Notes: generated from the letters alone by a model not told the origin. Shown: positions 43,677 to 55,827, numbered from the stretch's first letter. The stretch is 64,000 nt of DNA from Pyrinomonadaceae bacterium (GCA_019694345.1 JAIBCA010000115.1:25001-89000), one strand, 5' to 3'. Translations and numbers: made by a program.

Positions 43677-46335
43677 AAATGGTCGTCGAATATCAATAAT
43701 CGCGATAAATGTGGTCACATTGTTCAGCATTGTGATCGCCGCGGTGCCGTTGCGTGCGCAGGTGCGTCCGATCTATGACCTTGGTTCCAGTGGTCTCGGG
43801 CAGAAGCTTAAGCGCTTGCAGACGATCGCCAGTGCCATGCACACTGCGGCTCACCCGGACGACGAAGATTCGGGATTGCTTGCGCGCCTTGCCAGAGGTG
43901 ACAACGCTAGAGTGTCATACCTCTCGCTGACCCGCGGCGAAGGCGGTCAAAACGTGATCGGTCCAGAATTGTTCGAATCGTTGGGTATTATCCGCACCGA
44001 AGAACTACTACAGGCCCGGCGCCTTGATGGCGGGGAACAGTTCTTCACACGTTTTATGGAGTACGGTTTCTCTAAGCAGCGTTCCGAGGCCGCACGAATC
44101 TGGGGCGAAAATGAGGTGCTCGGCGATATGGTTCGCGCGATCCGGCTATTTCGGCCGCTTGTCATCATTTCACGGTTTTCGGGTACTCCTGCTGACGGCC
44201 ACGGACAGCATCAACTCGCGGGTTACCTGACACCGATCGCCTATAAGGCCGCTGCCGATCCGAAACAGTTTCCGGAACATTTTGCTGAGGGGCTAATGCC
44301 ATGGAAGGCATTAAAGCTGTATGTTGGGCAAGGATTTGCTCCTAACGCGGCCAACCCCGCGTCATTGATGGTGTCAACGGGAGACTATGACCCGCTCATC
44401 GGCCGATCATATTACGAAATAGCCACCGAAGGCCGCAGTCAGCACAAGTCACAGGAAATGGGGTCTATCGAGCCGCGCGGTGCCCAACAATCCGGACTGA
44501 GAATATTGGATTCGAGCGTCATCGACCCGAAGAGTGACAAGGGCGTATTCGACGGGATAGACACGTCGATCAAGGGGATCGCTGCGTTTACCGGCGGGCC
44601 CACAGATCAATTCAAGGCAAAACTGGCCGAGACACAAGCATCTGCGGAAAAGGCGCTTGCAGAGTACGACCCTTACCACCCCGAAAAGCTGATCCCGATC
44701 CTGGCAAAGGGAATGAAACAGGCAGACGAAGCCGAGTCGATGAATCGCGATCCGGAGGTCAAATTCCTGCTTCGCCAAAAGCAGAAGGATTTTGCTTCAG
44801 CACTTCAAGCGGCATCGGGAATCGTTGTTGATGCTCTCAGCGACGCCGAAACCGTCGTTGCCGGCGATTCGATCGGTGTTGCGGTGCGTGTTTTCGCTCC
44901 GGCAGTATCCGGCGTCGACATTAAGGACGTTTCATTAAAAGTCCCCCAAGGCTGGACGACTGCGAATACGGGCGAACCGGCTCAGGACAATAGTTCTCCG
45001 TTCCGTCCGAGGAATGAGGTCTCACTGAAAAATACCTTCTTTAGGGTCACTTCGGCGTCAAATGCCGAACCAACCCAGCCGTATTGGTTAGCCGGACCGC
45101 GCTCCAATTTTACCTTTAACTGGTCGTCGGCGGGCCAATCGGCGAACATGCCGTTTCAGGCTCCGCTTGCATCGGCAGAAGTCAAACTGGCGGTTGGCGG
45201 CGAAGATTTCACGATCTCGAGCGCGGTCGTTTACCGGTACGCGGATCAGATTCGTGGTGAGATACGCCGTGACGTAAACGTCGTACCGCTCGTGACGAAT
45301 GCCCTGGAATCGAATCTGGCGATCATTCCGGCATCGGCAAAGGCTCAAAAGCAGCGGGTCGTAATGTCTGTGACCAATAATTCACCAAAAGCCGTTTCGG
45401 GCTCGGCGAAGCTAGATCTGCCCGTAGGCTGGACTTCAAGTCCTGCAGCGAGTGACTTTTCACTCAAGGGCCGCGGCGAAAAGACCGCTGTGACATTTGA
45501 CGTGACGATCCCTGCGGGAGCCAAGGCGGGAGCATACAAGATCCTGGCGAAATCGGTCGTCGGCGGCAAGGATTATGCTCAGACGGTCTATGAGGTCGCT
45601 TACCCGCATATACAGACCCACCGGCGCTACACTCCGTCCGAACTTGACGCCAAGGTGGTCGATCTTAAGGTTTCTCCGGTGAACGTCGGCTATATTATGG
45701 GAACCGGCGACCGTGTACCCGAGGCCATCAAACTGCTCGGACTGCCCGTGACGATGCTCTCCGAGAAAGACCTGACGACGGGCGACCTCTCGAAGTTCGA
45801 CACGATCGTGGTCGGAATTCGTGCATCGCAGGTGCGGCGGGATTATACGGCGAACAATGGCCGACTGCTGGATTTTGTCAAAAATGGCGGCACGATGATC
45901 GTGCAGTATCAGCAGCAGGAGTTCATTCGCGACAATCTGGCACCGTTCCCGGCAAAGATGGAATCGGCTGTTAATGGTACGCAGCGTGTTTCGAACGTAC
46001 GGGTGGTCGATGAGAATGCTCCGGTAACAATGTTGGTCCCCAATCACGTTGTATTCAATTTCCCGAACAAGATCATAAGTTCTGATTGGGATAATTGGGT
46101 GCAGGAACGCAATCTCTACACACTCACCGGCCTTGATCCGCAGTACACGGCATTATTGTCTTGCCAGGATGAGGGCGAGCCACCGGTAACCGGCGGACTG
46201 GTCTATGCGAAGATCGGAAAAGGACATTACATCTACAACGCTTACTCGTTCTTCCGTCAGCTGCCGACAGGCAACCCCGGGGCGTACAGGTTGTTCGCAA
46301 ATATGTTAAGTTTGCCTAGATCACCAGCAAAATAG
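43669..46335 (+). CDS. Large secreted PIG-L (LmbE) family deacetylase with NEW3-like beta domain
   Basis: This is an 888-residue protein with a signal peptide ([16 protein letters not shown]). The catalytic part at about 55-270 carries the zinc motif AHPDDED and the downstream HQ-type residues in [11 protein letters not shown], as in N-acetyl-sugar deacetylases (MshB/BshB superfamily). A beta-sandwich region of NEW3/CARDB style is seen at about 395-660 ([19 protein letters not shown]). The last ~200 residues resemble a class-I glutamine-amidotransferase-like fold (VEAIK-type start, then [14 protein letters not shown] and [11 protein letters not shown]) without a catalytic Cys that I recognise. 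It overlaps the symporter gene by 8 bases. The deacetylase may act on glycans whose product is imported by the symporter (inference). Confidence 0.78.
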   Translation: MNKNGRRISIIAINVVTLFSIVIAAVPLRAQVRPIYDLGSSGLGQKLKRLQTIASAMHTAAHPDDEDSGLLARLARGDNARVSYLSLTRGEGGQNVIGPELFESLGIIRTEELLQARRLDGGEQFFTRFMEYGFSKQRSEAARIWGENEVLGDMVRAIRLFRPLVIISRFSGTPADGHGQHQLAGYLTPIAYKAAADPKQFPEHFAEGLMPWKALKLYVGQGFAPNAANPASLMVSTGDYDPLIGRSYYEIATEGRSQHKSQEMGSIEPRGAQQSGLRILDSSVIDPKSDKGVFDGIDTSIKGIAAFTGGPTDQFKAKLAETQASAEKALAEYDPYHPEKLIPILAKGMKQADEAESMNRDPEVKFLLRQKQKDFASALQAASGIVVDALSDAETVVAGDSIGVAVRVFAPAVSGVDIKDVSLKVPQGWTTANTGEPAQDNSSPFRPRNEVSLKNTFFRVTSASNAEPTQPYWLAGPRSNFTFNWSSAGQSANMPFQAPLASAEVKLAVGGEDFTISSAVVYRYADQIRGEIRRDVNVVPLVTNALESNLAIIPASAKAQKQRVVMSVTNNSPKAVSGSAKLDLPVGWTSSPAASDFSLKGRGEKTAVTFDVTIPAGAKAGAYKILAKSVVGGKDYAQTVYEVAYPHIQTHRRYTPSELDAKVVDLKVSPVNVGYIMGTGDRVPEAIKLLGLPVTMLSEKDLTTGDLSKFDTIVVGIRASQVRRDYTANNGRLLDFVKNGGTMIVQYQQQEFIRDNLAPFPAKMESAVNGTQRVSNVRVVDENAPVTMLVPNHVVFNFPNKIISSDWDNWVQERNLYTLTGLDPQYTALLSCQDEGEPPVTGGLVYAKIGKGHYIYNAYSFFRQLPTGNPGAYRLFANMLSLPRSPAK

Positions 46336-46363
46336 GCAATCCGGGGGCACAGATATCGGTGTT

Positions 46364-46390
46364 TTTACATCGAGGTCTGTTCCCTATAAT
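46364..46390 (+). promoter_or_regulatory. Possible sigma70 promoter for the argH-like gene
   Basis: A perfect TATAAT (46385-46390) lies 30 nt before the ATG. The best -35 is TTTACA (46364-46369) with a short 15-nt spacer. Confidence 0.45.
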
Positions 46391-46420
46391 TTTTTTACAA
46401 TCGGTCCGATACCAACCACA

Positions 46421-47899
46421 ATGTCGTCTGAAACCATCGAAAAGTTTCCAGCCCAAAACTACAAAGAAAACGTTCTTGCAGATTGTTTTGCCGATGCCAA
46501 GGAGTATTTTCTCGACGCCTACTATCGTGTTGACCTAGCTCATGCGGTAATGCTCGAAGAGCAGGGCATCATCACTGCTGACGAGCTCAAGGCGATTTTG
46601 CGAGCATTGCTCGCACTTGATTTCGGGGCTATTCGGTCACGCGACTACGACGGTAGTTTTGAGGATCTCTTTTACCTCTTTCAGCAGGAGATCACCAAGC
46701 GATGTGACCCGGACACCGCCGGCAAACTGCACACCGCACGCAGCCGCAACGATATTGACGTGACGATTTACCGACTCTATCTTCGCACCGCATGTCTGAC
46801 ACTGTTGCGTTCGGCGATGGATCTGCGCAAGGTCTTTCTCGACCTCGCGTCACAGAATCACGAAACGCTGATCCCGGCTTACACCCATACCCAACCGGCA
46901 CAGCCATCTACGATGGCTCACTTTTTGCTGGCGATGGCCGAGAATTGCGGCCGCGATATCAGGCGTCTGCGGAGTGCGTTCGAAAATATGAATTATTGCC
47001 CCCTCGGTTCCGGGGCGATCACGACGACGGGGTTTCCGATCAACCGCCAACGCGTGTCTGAACTGCTCGGGTTTACCGCTCCGACCGTCAATTCATACGC
47101 GTCGATCGCATCTGTTGATTATTTTACCGAGATGCTTGGGGCAACCTCTGCCCTTCTTGTCAACGTTGGCAAGTTCGCGCAGGAATTCCTGCTAATGGCG
47201 ATGATGGAGTTCAACGTCATCCGACTGTCGGACGGCTATGTACAAGGTTCATCGATAATGCCGCAAAAGCGAAACCCGGTCGCGCTTGAACACGTCAGGG
47301 CTATTGGCAGCAAGGCTCTCGGACAATGTCTCGGTGTCATGACAAGTATTCACAATACTCCTTTCGGAGATATTAATGACGTTGAGGACGATCTGCAACC
47401 TTTGATATATTCGGGTATTCGCGATGCCAACCGTTCCGTATCGCTGCTCGCGAGCACGCTGCGTACGGCTACATTTAATTATGACGTGCTCAAAAAACGG
47501 GCGGGTGAGAACTTTATCGCTGTGACCGAACTCGCCGACTCGATCGTGAGAAAGGAAGGACTGCCCTTCCGCATTTCACACAAGATCGTCGGATCATGCG
47601 TCCGAAAGGCGATCGAGGCGGGAAGTGACGTGACGTATGACATTTTACAGACTGTGGCCCGTGATGTGATCGGCCGCGACCTGGAAATGTCGGAGGACGA
47701 ACTTGCAGCCGCCGTGTCGCCGGAGAATTTTGTCGTGGTCCGCTCGATATACGGCGGCACCGCCCCGGCTGAGACCCGCCGGGCACTGGGGGTAGAAAGA
47801 GAACTGGAGGCGAATGACGAAAAGTGGTACGCGGAAACTACAAGACGCCTTGAACGAGCAGCAGAAACGCTGGAAATGACGGTTGCTGAGAGAAGTTAG
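46421..47899 (+). CDS. argH: Argininosuccinate lyase family protein
   Basis: This is a 492-residue fumarase/aspartase-superfamily lyase that should cleave argininosuccinate to arginine and fumarate. The superfamily signature is GSSIMPQKRNPVALE, including the catalytic-loop Ser. TARSRND and the THTQPAQPSTMAHFLL stretch fit ArgH. However, the usual N-terminal WGGRF motif is missing; the protein begins EKFPAQNYKENVLADC. It stands alone, with no other arginine gene in the window. It may thus be a divergent ArgH or a paralogue acting on another succinyl or amino-acid adduct. It converges on the biotin-carrier gene. Confidence 0.78.
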   Translation: MSSETIEKFPAQNYKENVLADCFADAKEYFLDAYYRVDLAHAVMLEEQGIITADELKAILRALLALDFGAIRSRDYDGSFEDLFYLFQQEITKRCDPDTAGKLHTARSRNDIDVTIYRLYLRTACLTLLRSAMDLRKVFLDLASQNHETLIPAYTHTQPAQPSTMAHFLLAMAENCGRDIRRLRSAFENMNYCPLGSGAITTTGFPINRQRVSELLGFTAPTVNSYASIASVDYFTEMLGATSALLVNVGKFAQEFLLMAMMEFNVIRLSDGYVQGSSIMPQKRNPVALEHVRAIGSKALGQCLGVMTSIHNTPFGDINDVEDDLQPLIYSGIRDANRSVSLLASTLRTATFNYDVLKKRAGENFIAVTELADSIVRKEGLPFRISHKIVGSCVRKAIEAGSDVTYDILQTVARDVIGRDLEMSEDELAAAVSPENFVVVRSIYGGTAPAETRRALGVERELEANDEKWYAETTRRLERAAETLEMTVAERS

Positions 47900-47938
47900 G
47901 CAGTAGGCATTGCTCCGATCTGTAATTTGTTCAGGGGA

Positions 47939-48439
47939 CTACTCGATCACGACAAGCACATCGCCGGCATTGACGTTTTCACCTTCGGCGGAACGAATCT
48001 CCTTAACAGTGCCGTCGCGGTGAGACTTCAGTTCGTTTTGCATCTTCATCGCCTCGACGACTATCACACCGTCACCGTGGCTTACCCAATCGCCAACCGC
48101 CACAAGTATCCTGACAACCTTGCCGGGCATAGCAGACTTGATCTGAGACGATCCCTCGCCGGAATCTCCGCCGTGGGCCGATCCGCGAAGCTGCTTTGGG
48201 TCTGCGATCTTGATCTCAAATTCATTTGCCCCGATCGCCACCATCTTGAGTTCCTTCGAAGAATCGGTGATAGAGGCTTCGGTCACCTTGCCTTCGTTTT
48301 TGAAAAGGTAAACCCCCGGCAGCGGTTCGCCGCATTCAAGGTCGTATTTTCTTCCGTCCACGGTAGCACTTAGTTGGTCGCCGATACGGACTATCTCGAC
48401 CTCATACGATGCTCCGCCGATCTCAGCTTTTAGTTTCAT
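47939..48439 (-). CDS. Biotin/lipoyl-attachment (biotin carboxyl carrier-like) protein
   Basis: This is a 166-residue protein whose C-terminal ~75 residues form a biotinyl domain. The biotinylated lysine is in VEAMKMQNEL, preceded by the usual GDWVSHGDGVIV. The N-terminal ~85 residues (GGASYEVEIVRIGDQ) make up a small beta domain seen in stand-alone carriers of acyl-CoA carboxylases. No biotin carboxylase or carboxyltransferase gene is nearby. It starts directly after the deoxyhypusine-synthase-like gene (stop and start adjacent), so the two are co-translated. A carboxylase subunit encoded elsewhere is the likely partner. Confidence 0.85.
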   Translation of the reverse strand: MKLKAEIGGASYEVEIVRIGDQLSATVDGRKYDLECGEPLPGVYLFKNEGKVTEASITDSSKELKMVAIGANEFEIKIADPKQLRGSAHGGDSGEGSSQIKSAMPGKVVRILVAVGDWVSHGDGVIVVEAMKMQNELKSHRDGTVKEIRSAEGENVNAGDVLVVIE

Positions 48440-49570
48440 CTATTTCCTCGTCGAACGGTCATATTCTTTCTTCAACAGAGCCATGAATTCGTCTCGGCGA
48501 TCGTAAAGCCGTTTGGCATTGCGAGGCTCGTGCCGCGATAGCGCATATGCCGTAATAAGCGGAAGGGCGACCGTCGAATCGACATAACAGACAACTGCGT
48601 CGGGTAGTTTGTCGGGATCGACCTTGCCCCAACTGACCGCCTCGGCAGGTGTCGCACCGCTGAGGCCGCCAGTATCGGGACGGGCGTCGGTCACTTGCAG
48701 AAAATAATCATGGCCCTTTTCGTCGATCCCGAGAACCTCTTGTATCTGCGGCTCGGTTTGGAGAGCGAAGTTCTTTGGGCTTCCGCCGCCAAGGATGAAG
48801 ATCGCCGACTTTCCGCCTTTTTTCGTTGTTTTGCCTTTGTGGACAACCCCACGCTTTGCGGCCAACACGATCGAGGCAGTTTCATTCACGTCGAGATTCG
48901 GGTTGAGAACGAGCTTGCCGCCCTGAAGCTCTTTCGCGGCGATATTCATTCCGATCGACGAATCGCCCGGGCTTGACGTATAGATCGGCACGCCGTACTC
49001 ATAGGCGACCGCAAGGAGCGATTTTTCCTTGATCCCCAGCTTTTCCTCTCGCGCCCGGATGTACTTGCCGCACAAATAATGAAACTCGGCTGACGACATG
49101 GGTTTTTGAAATTCTCGGTGCTCGATCAGCCGCCGAAAGAACGAATCGGTATCGAGCAACACACTGTAGTCGAAGAATATGTCGTAAATGCGGACCACTT
49201 CTTCCTCACGTAAGACTCGGTCGTCGAGCTTGGCGTCGCCCTGGTGGAGCGACAGACCGATACCGAAATGCGTGTCGTGATACAGATTGGCGCCGGTCGA
49301 GATCATCCAATCGATGAATCCGGCCTTGATCAGTGGGATCAATGCCGAAATGCCAAGGCCCGCAGGGGTAAGGGCGCCGGTAAGCGTGACGCCGATCGTT
49401 ACATCCGGCTCGAGCATCTTACGTGCAAATAACTGGCAGGCTTCGCGGAGCCGAGCACCGTTGTACGCCATGAACGAGTCATCGATCAAGTCGGCGAGAG
49501 CTGTGTCTTTGGAAATCGGCGTCGGATCGATCCTTTTGCCGCTCAGGAATTTGCTTAGCTTTTTAGCCAT
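48440..49570 (-). CDS. Deoxyhypusine synthase-like protein
   Basis: This is a 376-residue protein of the deoxyhypusine synthase fold. In eukaryotes and archaea the enzyme modifies eIF5A, which bacteria lack. Bacterial homologues often act on polyamines (for example homospermidine) or have no known role. The catalytic-lysine region is conserved as [14 protein letters not shown]. The NAD-site-like region is [28 protein letters not shown] and [16 protein letters not shown] also match the family. The start at 49570 gives [16 protein letters not shown]. Its stop codon abuts the biotin-carrier start. The promoter gap 49571-49770 shows no gene. Confidence 0.85.
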   Translation of the reverse strand: MAKKLSKFLSGKRIDPTPISKDTALADLIDDSFMAYNGARLREACQLFARKMLEPDVTIGVTLTGALTPAGLGISALIPLIKAGFIDWMISTGANLYHDTHFGIGLSLHQGDAKLDDRVLREEEVVRIYDIFFDYSVLLDTDSFFRRLIEHREFQKPMSSAEFHYLCGKYIRAREEKLGIKEKSLLAVAYEYGVPIYTSSPGDSSIGMNIAAKELQGGKLVLNPNLDVNETASIVLAAKRGVVHKGKTTKKGGKSAIFILGGGSPKNFALQTEPQIQEVLGIDEKGHDYFLQVTDARPDTGGLSGATPAEAVSWGKVDPDKLPDAVVCYVDSTVALPLITAYALSRHEPRNAKRLYDRRDEFMALLKKEYDRSTRK

Positions 49571-49770
49571 CGAGAATCAGTGTACCAAAGAATCGGATGC
49601 GGGTCATTCGATCGCTCACCAAGCTCGTTGGTCGATCAGGACGTCTCAAATTGCGTTGTGATCGGGTTGATCGAAGACGAAGTAACTATGCCAAAATATC
49701 GGTTATTCGATGTGAAAAGACGACGGCACGCTGCGGATCGGGGGAAACCGTTCTGTCGTGGACATGCGGA

Positions 49771-51078
49771 TCACGAGGTTAGGACGGTTCCGTCTTCAAC
49801 GGCCTTTGTAAGACGAATGAGAGTCAGACGTTTTTCGTCTGCCTCCAGTATCTCGACGTCGAGGCCCTTCAATGTTAATTTTTCACCGACCTTGGGGACA
49901 TAGCCGGCTTCGCTGGTTACAAGCCCTGCGATCGTATTGTAATCTTCGTCCTCAAGATCGAGGTCGAAAAGGCGTTCGATCTTGTCTATCTCGGTCGAGC
50001 CGATAACGTCCCAATACTCTCCGTCCCCCTCTATTATTTCGACGATCTCGTCCTGTTCTGTGTCCTCGTCCTCGATCTCTCCGACGATCTCCTCAAGGAT
50101 ATCCTCGGCCGTGATCAGGCCGGCAACGCCGCCATACTCGTCTATGACAACGGCGATCTGGACCCGGTCGCTTTGCATTTTTTTGAGCAGTTCCGAGGCG
50201 GTTATCGTCTCGGGGACAAATAGCGGTTCACGGAGCACGGTCTCGACCGAGTCATCTTCCTTGCCCTCGGCCCATGCTTGCATGAGGTCTCGTACATAAA
50301 TAATTCCGACGATGTTATCGATAGCATCGGAATAAACCGGGATACGAGAGTACTTTTCGTCGATAATGAGTTCACGGGCGTCGCGGATGGTCGCGGTTGA
50401 GGCGAGGGCACAGATCTCGGTTCGCGGCGTCATGATCTCAGCGGCACGCGTGTCAGAAAACTCGACCATCGTTTCGATCATTTCACGCTCACGCTCCTCG
50501 ATGATGCCTTCGGCCTCGCCGACCTCCATCAGCGCATGAAAATCCTCATCCGAATCATCCGAGCGGTCATCGGACGAGTCCGGCGAAACGCTTTGTTCTA
50601 ATCGCTGCTCCTCTTTTGTTTGACGTTTATTTGAAAAAGGGCTGACGACCGCAGACGCGACCAGATAAAGCGGACGGACGGCCGGAAGCAGTAACAGGAG
50701 TTTGACCTCGGTATTCGTCCGAACGAACAATCTCGGCAAAACTTGCCGAACAAGAACCGTGGCGATCAGCCCGATTGTCAATGCGTAAAGCAGGATCGAC
50801 GTCTGGCCCTGGGCAAACCTCATCACGATCAGCGTCAGCAAAACCGCGAATGTGATCAGCAGAACCTGGATCGTCGAGGACATCGCAAAACGGAACCGTG
50901 GGCGATTTTCCAGGATCTCGCGCAGGAATGCAGCGGCGCTCATCTTGCGGTCGGCGTCTGCATCCGCCGCAAGTCGGCGCAGGCTAACGTCCGACATGTT
51001 AGCGAACGCCATATCCACCGTCGCCATAAAGACGAGCCCGATGAGGATTACGGCGGCTGAGATGATCTCGATCTCCAT
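49771..51078 (-). CDS. CNNM/CorC-type hemolysin family protein (DUF21-CBS-CorC)
   Basis: This is a 435-residue membrane protein in the order typical of YbeX/CorC relatives. A DUF21 membrane domain occupies about 1-150. A long acidic, Ser-rich linker follows at about 155-190. Two CBS domains lie at about 215-340 (SRIPVYSDAIDNIVGIIYVR, VIDEYGGVAGLITAEDI). A C-terminal CorC/HlyC domain follows (TIAGLVTSEAGYVPKVGE). The family is linked to magnesium/cobalt efflux and to membrane-ribosome quality functions. It is the last gene of phoH-ybeY-zwf-corC, 20 bp after zwf. In many genomes the ybeX gene follows ybeY directly, so zwf looks inserted. Confidence 0.88.
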   Translation of the reverse strand: MEIEIISAAVILIGLVFMATVDMAFANMSDVSLRRLAADADADRKMSAAAFLREILENRPRFRFAMSSTIQVLLITFAVLLTLIVMRFAQGQTSILLYALTIGLIATVLVRQVLPRLFVRTNTEVKLLLLLPAVRPLYLVASAVVSPFSNKRQTKEEQRLEQSVSPDSSDDRSDDSDEDFHALMEVGEAEGIIEEREREMIETMVEFSDTRAAEIMTPRTEICALASTATIRDARELIIDEKYSRIPVYSDAIDNIVGIIYVRDLMQAWAEGKEDDSVETVLREPLFVPETITASELLKKMQSDRVQIAVVIDEYGGVAGLITAEDILEEIVGEIEDEDTEQDEIVEIIEGDGEYWDVIGSTEIDKIERLFDLDLEDEDYNTIAGLVTSEAGYVPKVGEKLTLKGLDVEILEADEKRLTLIRLTKAVEDGTVLTS

Positions 51079-51098
51079 ATCGAATGAACCTTGATTCT

Positions 51099-52643
51099 CT
51101 ATCTGGGGTCGTTGCCCGGGGCCGTTCGTGTCTGATCGATCAGATCCTTCCAGGCACGGCCGTCACGTTCCAGCAGTTGAGTTGATTCGGGCGGCCCCCA
51201 CGTACCTGCGGCGTAGTTTGGAAAGTCCCTCGCCGGCAAGGCATTCCAGACGTCGAGGATCGGAGTAACGATATTCCATCCGGCTTCGACCATGTCCGCT
51301 CTTTGAAATAATGTCGCATCCCCGATCATACAATCAAACAATAGCCGCTCGTAACCGGTGCTCACCTGTTCACCAAAATGGTCGACGTAATTAAAGTCCA
51401 TATCGACCGGACCCATATTTACGATCGGGCCGGGAACCTTGGCACCGAAATGCAGTGTGATGCCTTCATCCGGCTGAATATGGATGACGATACGGTTGGT
51501 CGTCAATTTTTCTATCGAAGTATCCCGAAACAACACGAACGGAGCCGCCTTGAACTGAATAATGATACTCGAGTGCTTGGCCGGCATTCGTTTGCCTGTT
51601 CGCAAATAGAACGGCACGCCCGCCCAGCGCCAATTATCGATCGACAGTTTGAGTGCGGCAAACGTTTCGGTGTTTGAAAACGGCGCGATCTTTTCTTCGA
51701 CGCGATACCCGGGCACCTTGGCACCACCGATCACACCATCGCCATATTGCCCCCGAACCGCGCAATGAAGGACGTCCTCGGGCGAAAAAGGCTGGATCGC
51801 GTGCAGTATTTTGGCCTGTTCGTCGCGAACCGCATTTGCCTCGAACGAAACCGGCGGTTCCATCGCCGTCAATGTCACGAGTTGGAAGATATGATTCGGG
51901 ATCATATCCCTAAGTGCTCCGGCGGAATCGTAATATCCGCCACGTTGCTCTACCCCGAGCGATTCGGCGACCGTGATCTGAACGTGGTCAATAAAGTTTC
52001 GGTTCCAGATCGGCTCGAAGATACTGTTACCGAAACGAAAGACCAGGATATTCTGAACCGTTTCCTTGCCTAAGTAATGATCGATGCGATAGATCTGATC
52101 TTCCTTTATCGTTTTCAATAGGTCGGCGTTTAGTTGCTTTGCCGAGGCAAGGTCGTGGCCGAATGGTTTTTCGAAAATGAACCGCCGCCAATTGCCGTTC
52201 TCCTGTTTGCCCATTCCATTATTGACGATCTTGTGCGTTACATTGGCGAATAGAGCGGGCGGCGTCGCCAAATAGTAAAAGTAATTGTCGGGTATCTGAT
52301 GTTTGACGGTGACCTCTCCCACCAGATCCTTGATATCAGCGAAAAGCTTCTTGTCGTCGTCAAAATCGCCGCCGGTGTAGTACGTACGTTCCGCGAACCA
52401 TCCAATTAGCTTTTCATCCGCGCCATTCGCGATGAATTCCCGCAAATTCGCGGTCACTTGTGACCTGAACTCTTCGGTCGTCATCTCTTGGCGCCCGACG
52501 CCGACGATGGCGAACGTATGCGGCAAAAAGTCCCCTTTTGCCAGATTGTAAAGTGCCGGAAAGAGCTTACGTTTGGTAAGGTCGCCGGTCGCACCAAAGA
52601 TGACCATCACGCACGGGTCGGCTTTTTTTATCTGGTCACTCAT
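51099..52643 (-). CDS. zwf: Glucose-6-phosphate 1-dehydrogenase
   Basis: This is a 514-residue enzyme catalysing the first step of the oxidative pentose phosphate pathway, producing NADPH. The Rossmann motif is [20 protein letters not shown]. The active-site signature is [13 protein letters not shown] with the catalytic His. ATG 52643 is chosen because it leaves a 7-bp gap after ybeY and gives the family start. An earlier in-frame start would overlap ybeY. It lies between ybeY and corC, an unusual operon position. Together with PntAB and the cleavage system it ties NADPH and one-carbon supply together by pathway only. Confidence 0.95.
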   Translation of the reverse strand: MSDQIKKADPCVMVIFGATGDLTKRKLFPALYNLAKGDFLPHTFAIVGVGRQEMTTEEFRSQVTANLREFIANGADEKLIGWFAERTYYTGGDFDDDKKLFADIKDLVGEVTVKHQIPDNYFYYLATPPALFANVTHKIVNNGMGKQENGNWRRFIFEKPFGHDLASAKQLNADLLKTIKEDQIYRIDHYLGKETVQNILVFRFGNSIFEPIWNRNFIDHVQITVAESLGVEQRGGYYDSAGALRDMIPNHIFQLVTLTAMEPPVSFEANAVRDEQAKILHAIQPFSPEDVLHCAVRGQYGDGVIGGAKVPGYRVEEKIAPFSNTETFAALKLSIDNWRWAGVPFYLRTGKRMPAKHSSIIIQFKAAPFVLFRDTSIEKLTTNRIVIHIQPDEGITLHFGAKVPGPIVNMGPVDMDFNYVDHFGEQVSTGYERLLFDCMIGDATLFQRADMVEAGWNIVTPILDVWNALPARDFPNYAAGTWGPPESTQLLERDGRAWKDLIDQTRTAPGNDPR

Positions 52644-52650
52644 AGCCTGG

Positions 52651-53076
52651 TCAGATGCCGAGTTTATCACGAAGTTCCAACTCGCGAGCATTCATTTCGC
52701 CATTGTCGATTTCGTGGTCGTAGCCGCATAGATGCAGCACGCCGTGGAGTATTAGCTGTTTGATCTCACCCTCGAGCGTCAGGCGGTTTTCGGCAGCTTG
52801 CATTGCAGCCTGCTCAGCGGAGATGACGATGTCACCAAGATTGTCTTTGTCAGGTTCGAACTCGTCGGGTTCGTGAGGGAATGAAAGAACATCGGTTGTC
52901 GACTTTTTGCCGCGAAAAAGCTCGTTGAGCTGCTTCATCCGGCTGTCGCTGACAAACGCGACCGAAAAAAGGCATCCGTCAGCCTCTGAGACCACTGCCG
53001 ACAAGGTCTGGGTATATGAACGGATCGACGCAGTATCGATCACGATCTTCCGCTGGAGGTTTACGACGTCGATCAT
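52651..53076 (-). CDS. ybeY: Endoribonuclease YbeY (rRNA maturation factor)
   Basis: This is a 141-residue metal-dependent RNase for 16S rRNA 3' maturation and ribosome quality control. The zinc motif is complete in [14 protein letters not shown] (three His ligands, followed by the M-x-x-x-E-type tail GEMNARELE). The upstream segment TDVLSFPHE is also typical. It follows phoH by 6 bp and precedes zwf by 7 bp. PhoH-YbeY pairing is widely conserved. The start at 53076 gives a normal N-terminus. Confidence 0.94.
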   Translation of the reverse strand: MIDVVNLQRKIVIDTASIRSYTQTLSAVVSEADGCLFSVAFVSDSRMKQLNELFRGKKSTTDVLSFPHEPDEFEPDKDNLGDIVISAEQAAMQAAENRLTLEGEIKQLILHGVLHLCGYDHEIDNGEMNARELELRDKLGI

Positions 53077-53082
53077 CGTTCG

Positions 53083-54051
53083 TTATTGTTCGATACCGGT
53101 GCTTCCGTTGCTCTCCGAATGCTCCTCGTAGGCTCTAACGATCATTTGAACAAGTTTATGCCGAACCACGTCCTTTTCCGAAAAATAAACGAACTCGATG
53201 CCCTCGAGTCCTGAGAGCACCGCCTCGGCCTCTTTTATTCCGCTCTTCTGACCGCGTGGCAGATCGATCTGCGTCCTGTCGCCGGTAACGACCGCCTTTG
53301 AGCCGAATCCGATACGGGTCAGGAACATTTTCATTTGTTCGCTGGTGGTGTTCTGTGCCTCATCAAGGATGATAAAGGCGTCTGAAAGCGTCCGGCCGCG
53401 CATGAAGGCGAGAGGAGCGATCTCAATGATGCGCTTCTCGAGCATCTTGGTGACCTTTTCGGCATCGACGAGGTCGAAGAGGGCGTCGTAGAGCGGCCGA
53501 AGATACGGGTCGACCTTTTCCTGGAGGTCGCCGGGCAAGAAACCGAGGCGCTCACCCGCTTCGACCGCCGGGCGCGTCAGGATGATGCGGCTAACCTGCT
53601 TCTTAAAAAGGGCATCGACGGCCATCGCCACCGCCAAATAGCTTTTGCCGGTTCCGGCAACGCCGATGCCAAACACAAGGTCATTGGCAGCAATTGCATC
53701 CAAGTATTTGCGTTGATTGGCGGTCTTGGGGGCGACCTGCTTCTTGCCGGTCGGATTGAACCGAGATCTTAGGAAATGGTCTTTCAGGCTGTACGCACGG
53801 TCCTCAGCGATCTGTTTGAAGGCGTCACGCAGTTCCTTGTCAGTAAAGGTGTTGCCATCATCAAATAACTCGCTGAAATCGTTCAGTATCTGCTCGACGG
53901 TTTTGATATCTCGCTCGTCGCCGTCGATCAGCAATTCGTTGCCGCGGGCACCGATACTGACGTCGAGCAGTGTCTCGAGATACTTGATGTTTTGATCCTG
54001 AACGCCAAAGAGCGTATTGAGGCCTTGCGGTGGTAGTTCTAGTTTCTTCAG
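53083..54051 (-). CDS. phoH: PhoH family ATPase/RNA helicase (YbeZ-like), non-ATG start
   Basis: This is a protein of about 322 residues. The Walker A motif is [13 protein letters not shown] and the Walker B motif is [10 protein letters not shown]. The family N-terminal segment is visible upstream of the first TTG ([14 protein letters not shown], then [19 protein letters not shown]). It would be lost if translation began at TTG 53934. No ATG or GTG exists in this frame before the in-frame TAA upstream. The family-matching start is CTG 54051 (LKKLELPP), with ATT 54054 immediately before it. GGGAG lies 12-15 nt upstream. It is first in the phoH-ybeY-zwf-corC operon. A role in RNA quality control with YbeY is likely. 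Confidence 0.88.
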   Translation of the reverse strand: MKKLELPPQGLNTLFGVQDQNIKYLETLLDVSIGARGNELLIDGDERDIKTVEQILNDFSELFDDGNTFTDKELRDAFKQIAEDRAYSLKDHFLRSRFNPTGKKQVAPKTANQRKYLDAIAANDLVFGIGVAGTGKSYLAVAMAVDALFKKQVSRIILTRPAVEAGERLGFLPGDLQEKVDPYLRPLYDALFDLVDAEKVTKMLEKRIIEIAPLAFMRGRTLSDAFIILDEAQNTTSEQMKMFLTRIGFGSKAVVTGDRTQIDLPRGQKSGIKEAEAVLSGLEGIEFVYFSEKDVVRHKLVQMIVRAYEEHSESNGSTGIEQ

Positions 54052-54257
54052 AATAGTGGATCTTGGCTCCCGCCACTTTATATAGTTGTGTCGTTAAGTC
54101 GAGGCTACTAGAACTTGTCGGTGCTGTCAACAGATTTGCACGGCATGCGACCCGTGAATTCGCTCTCGGGGTCTTTGCGCTGAAATCGGCAAATATGATA
54201 ACCTTACTCCTTTGTGAAACGATAGGGATTCGTAACTATTACAGGAGCATTTATTAA

Positions 54258-55772
<1,515 letters not shown>

Positions 55773-55790
55773 GCTGCGTTAATGTGCCGC

Positions 55791-55827
55791 GAGTGACGGG
55801 AAGCCATTTGTTGGCTTTCCGTCACTC
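55791..55827 (+). promoter_or_regulatory. Long hairpin between atpD and atpC
   Basis: GAGTGACGGGAAGCCA (55791-55806) pairs with TGGCTTTCCGTCACTC (55812-55827) over 16 bp with one G-U and a 5-nt loop. It starts 18 bp after the atpD stop and ends 20 bp before atpC, with no T-run. It may set the ratio of beta to epsilon or protect the upstream message. Confidence 0.65.

Noticed and set aside
53861..54130. An 89-codon minus-strand frame reaching upstream of phoH
   Set aside because: It runs in another frame over the phoH N-terminus. The phoH frame itself carries the conserved family residues, so this is a shadow and not evidence of a frameshift.
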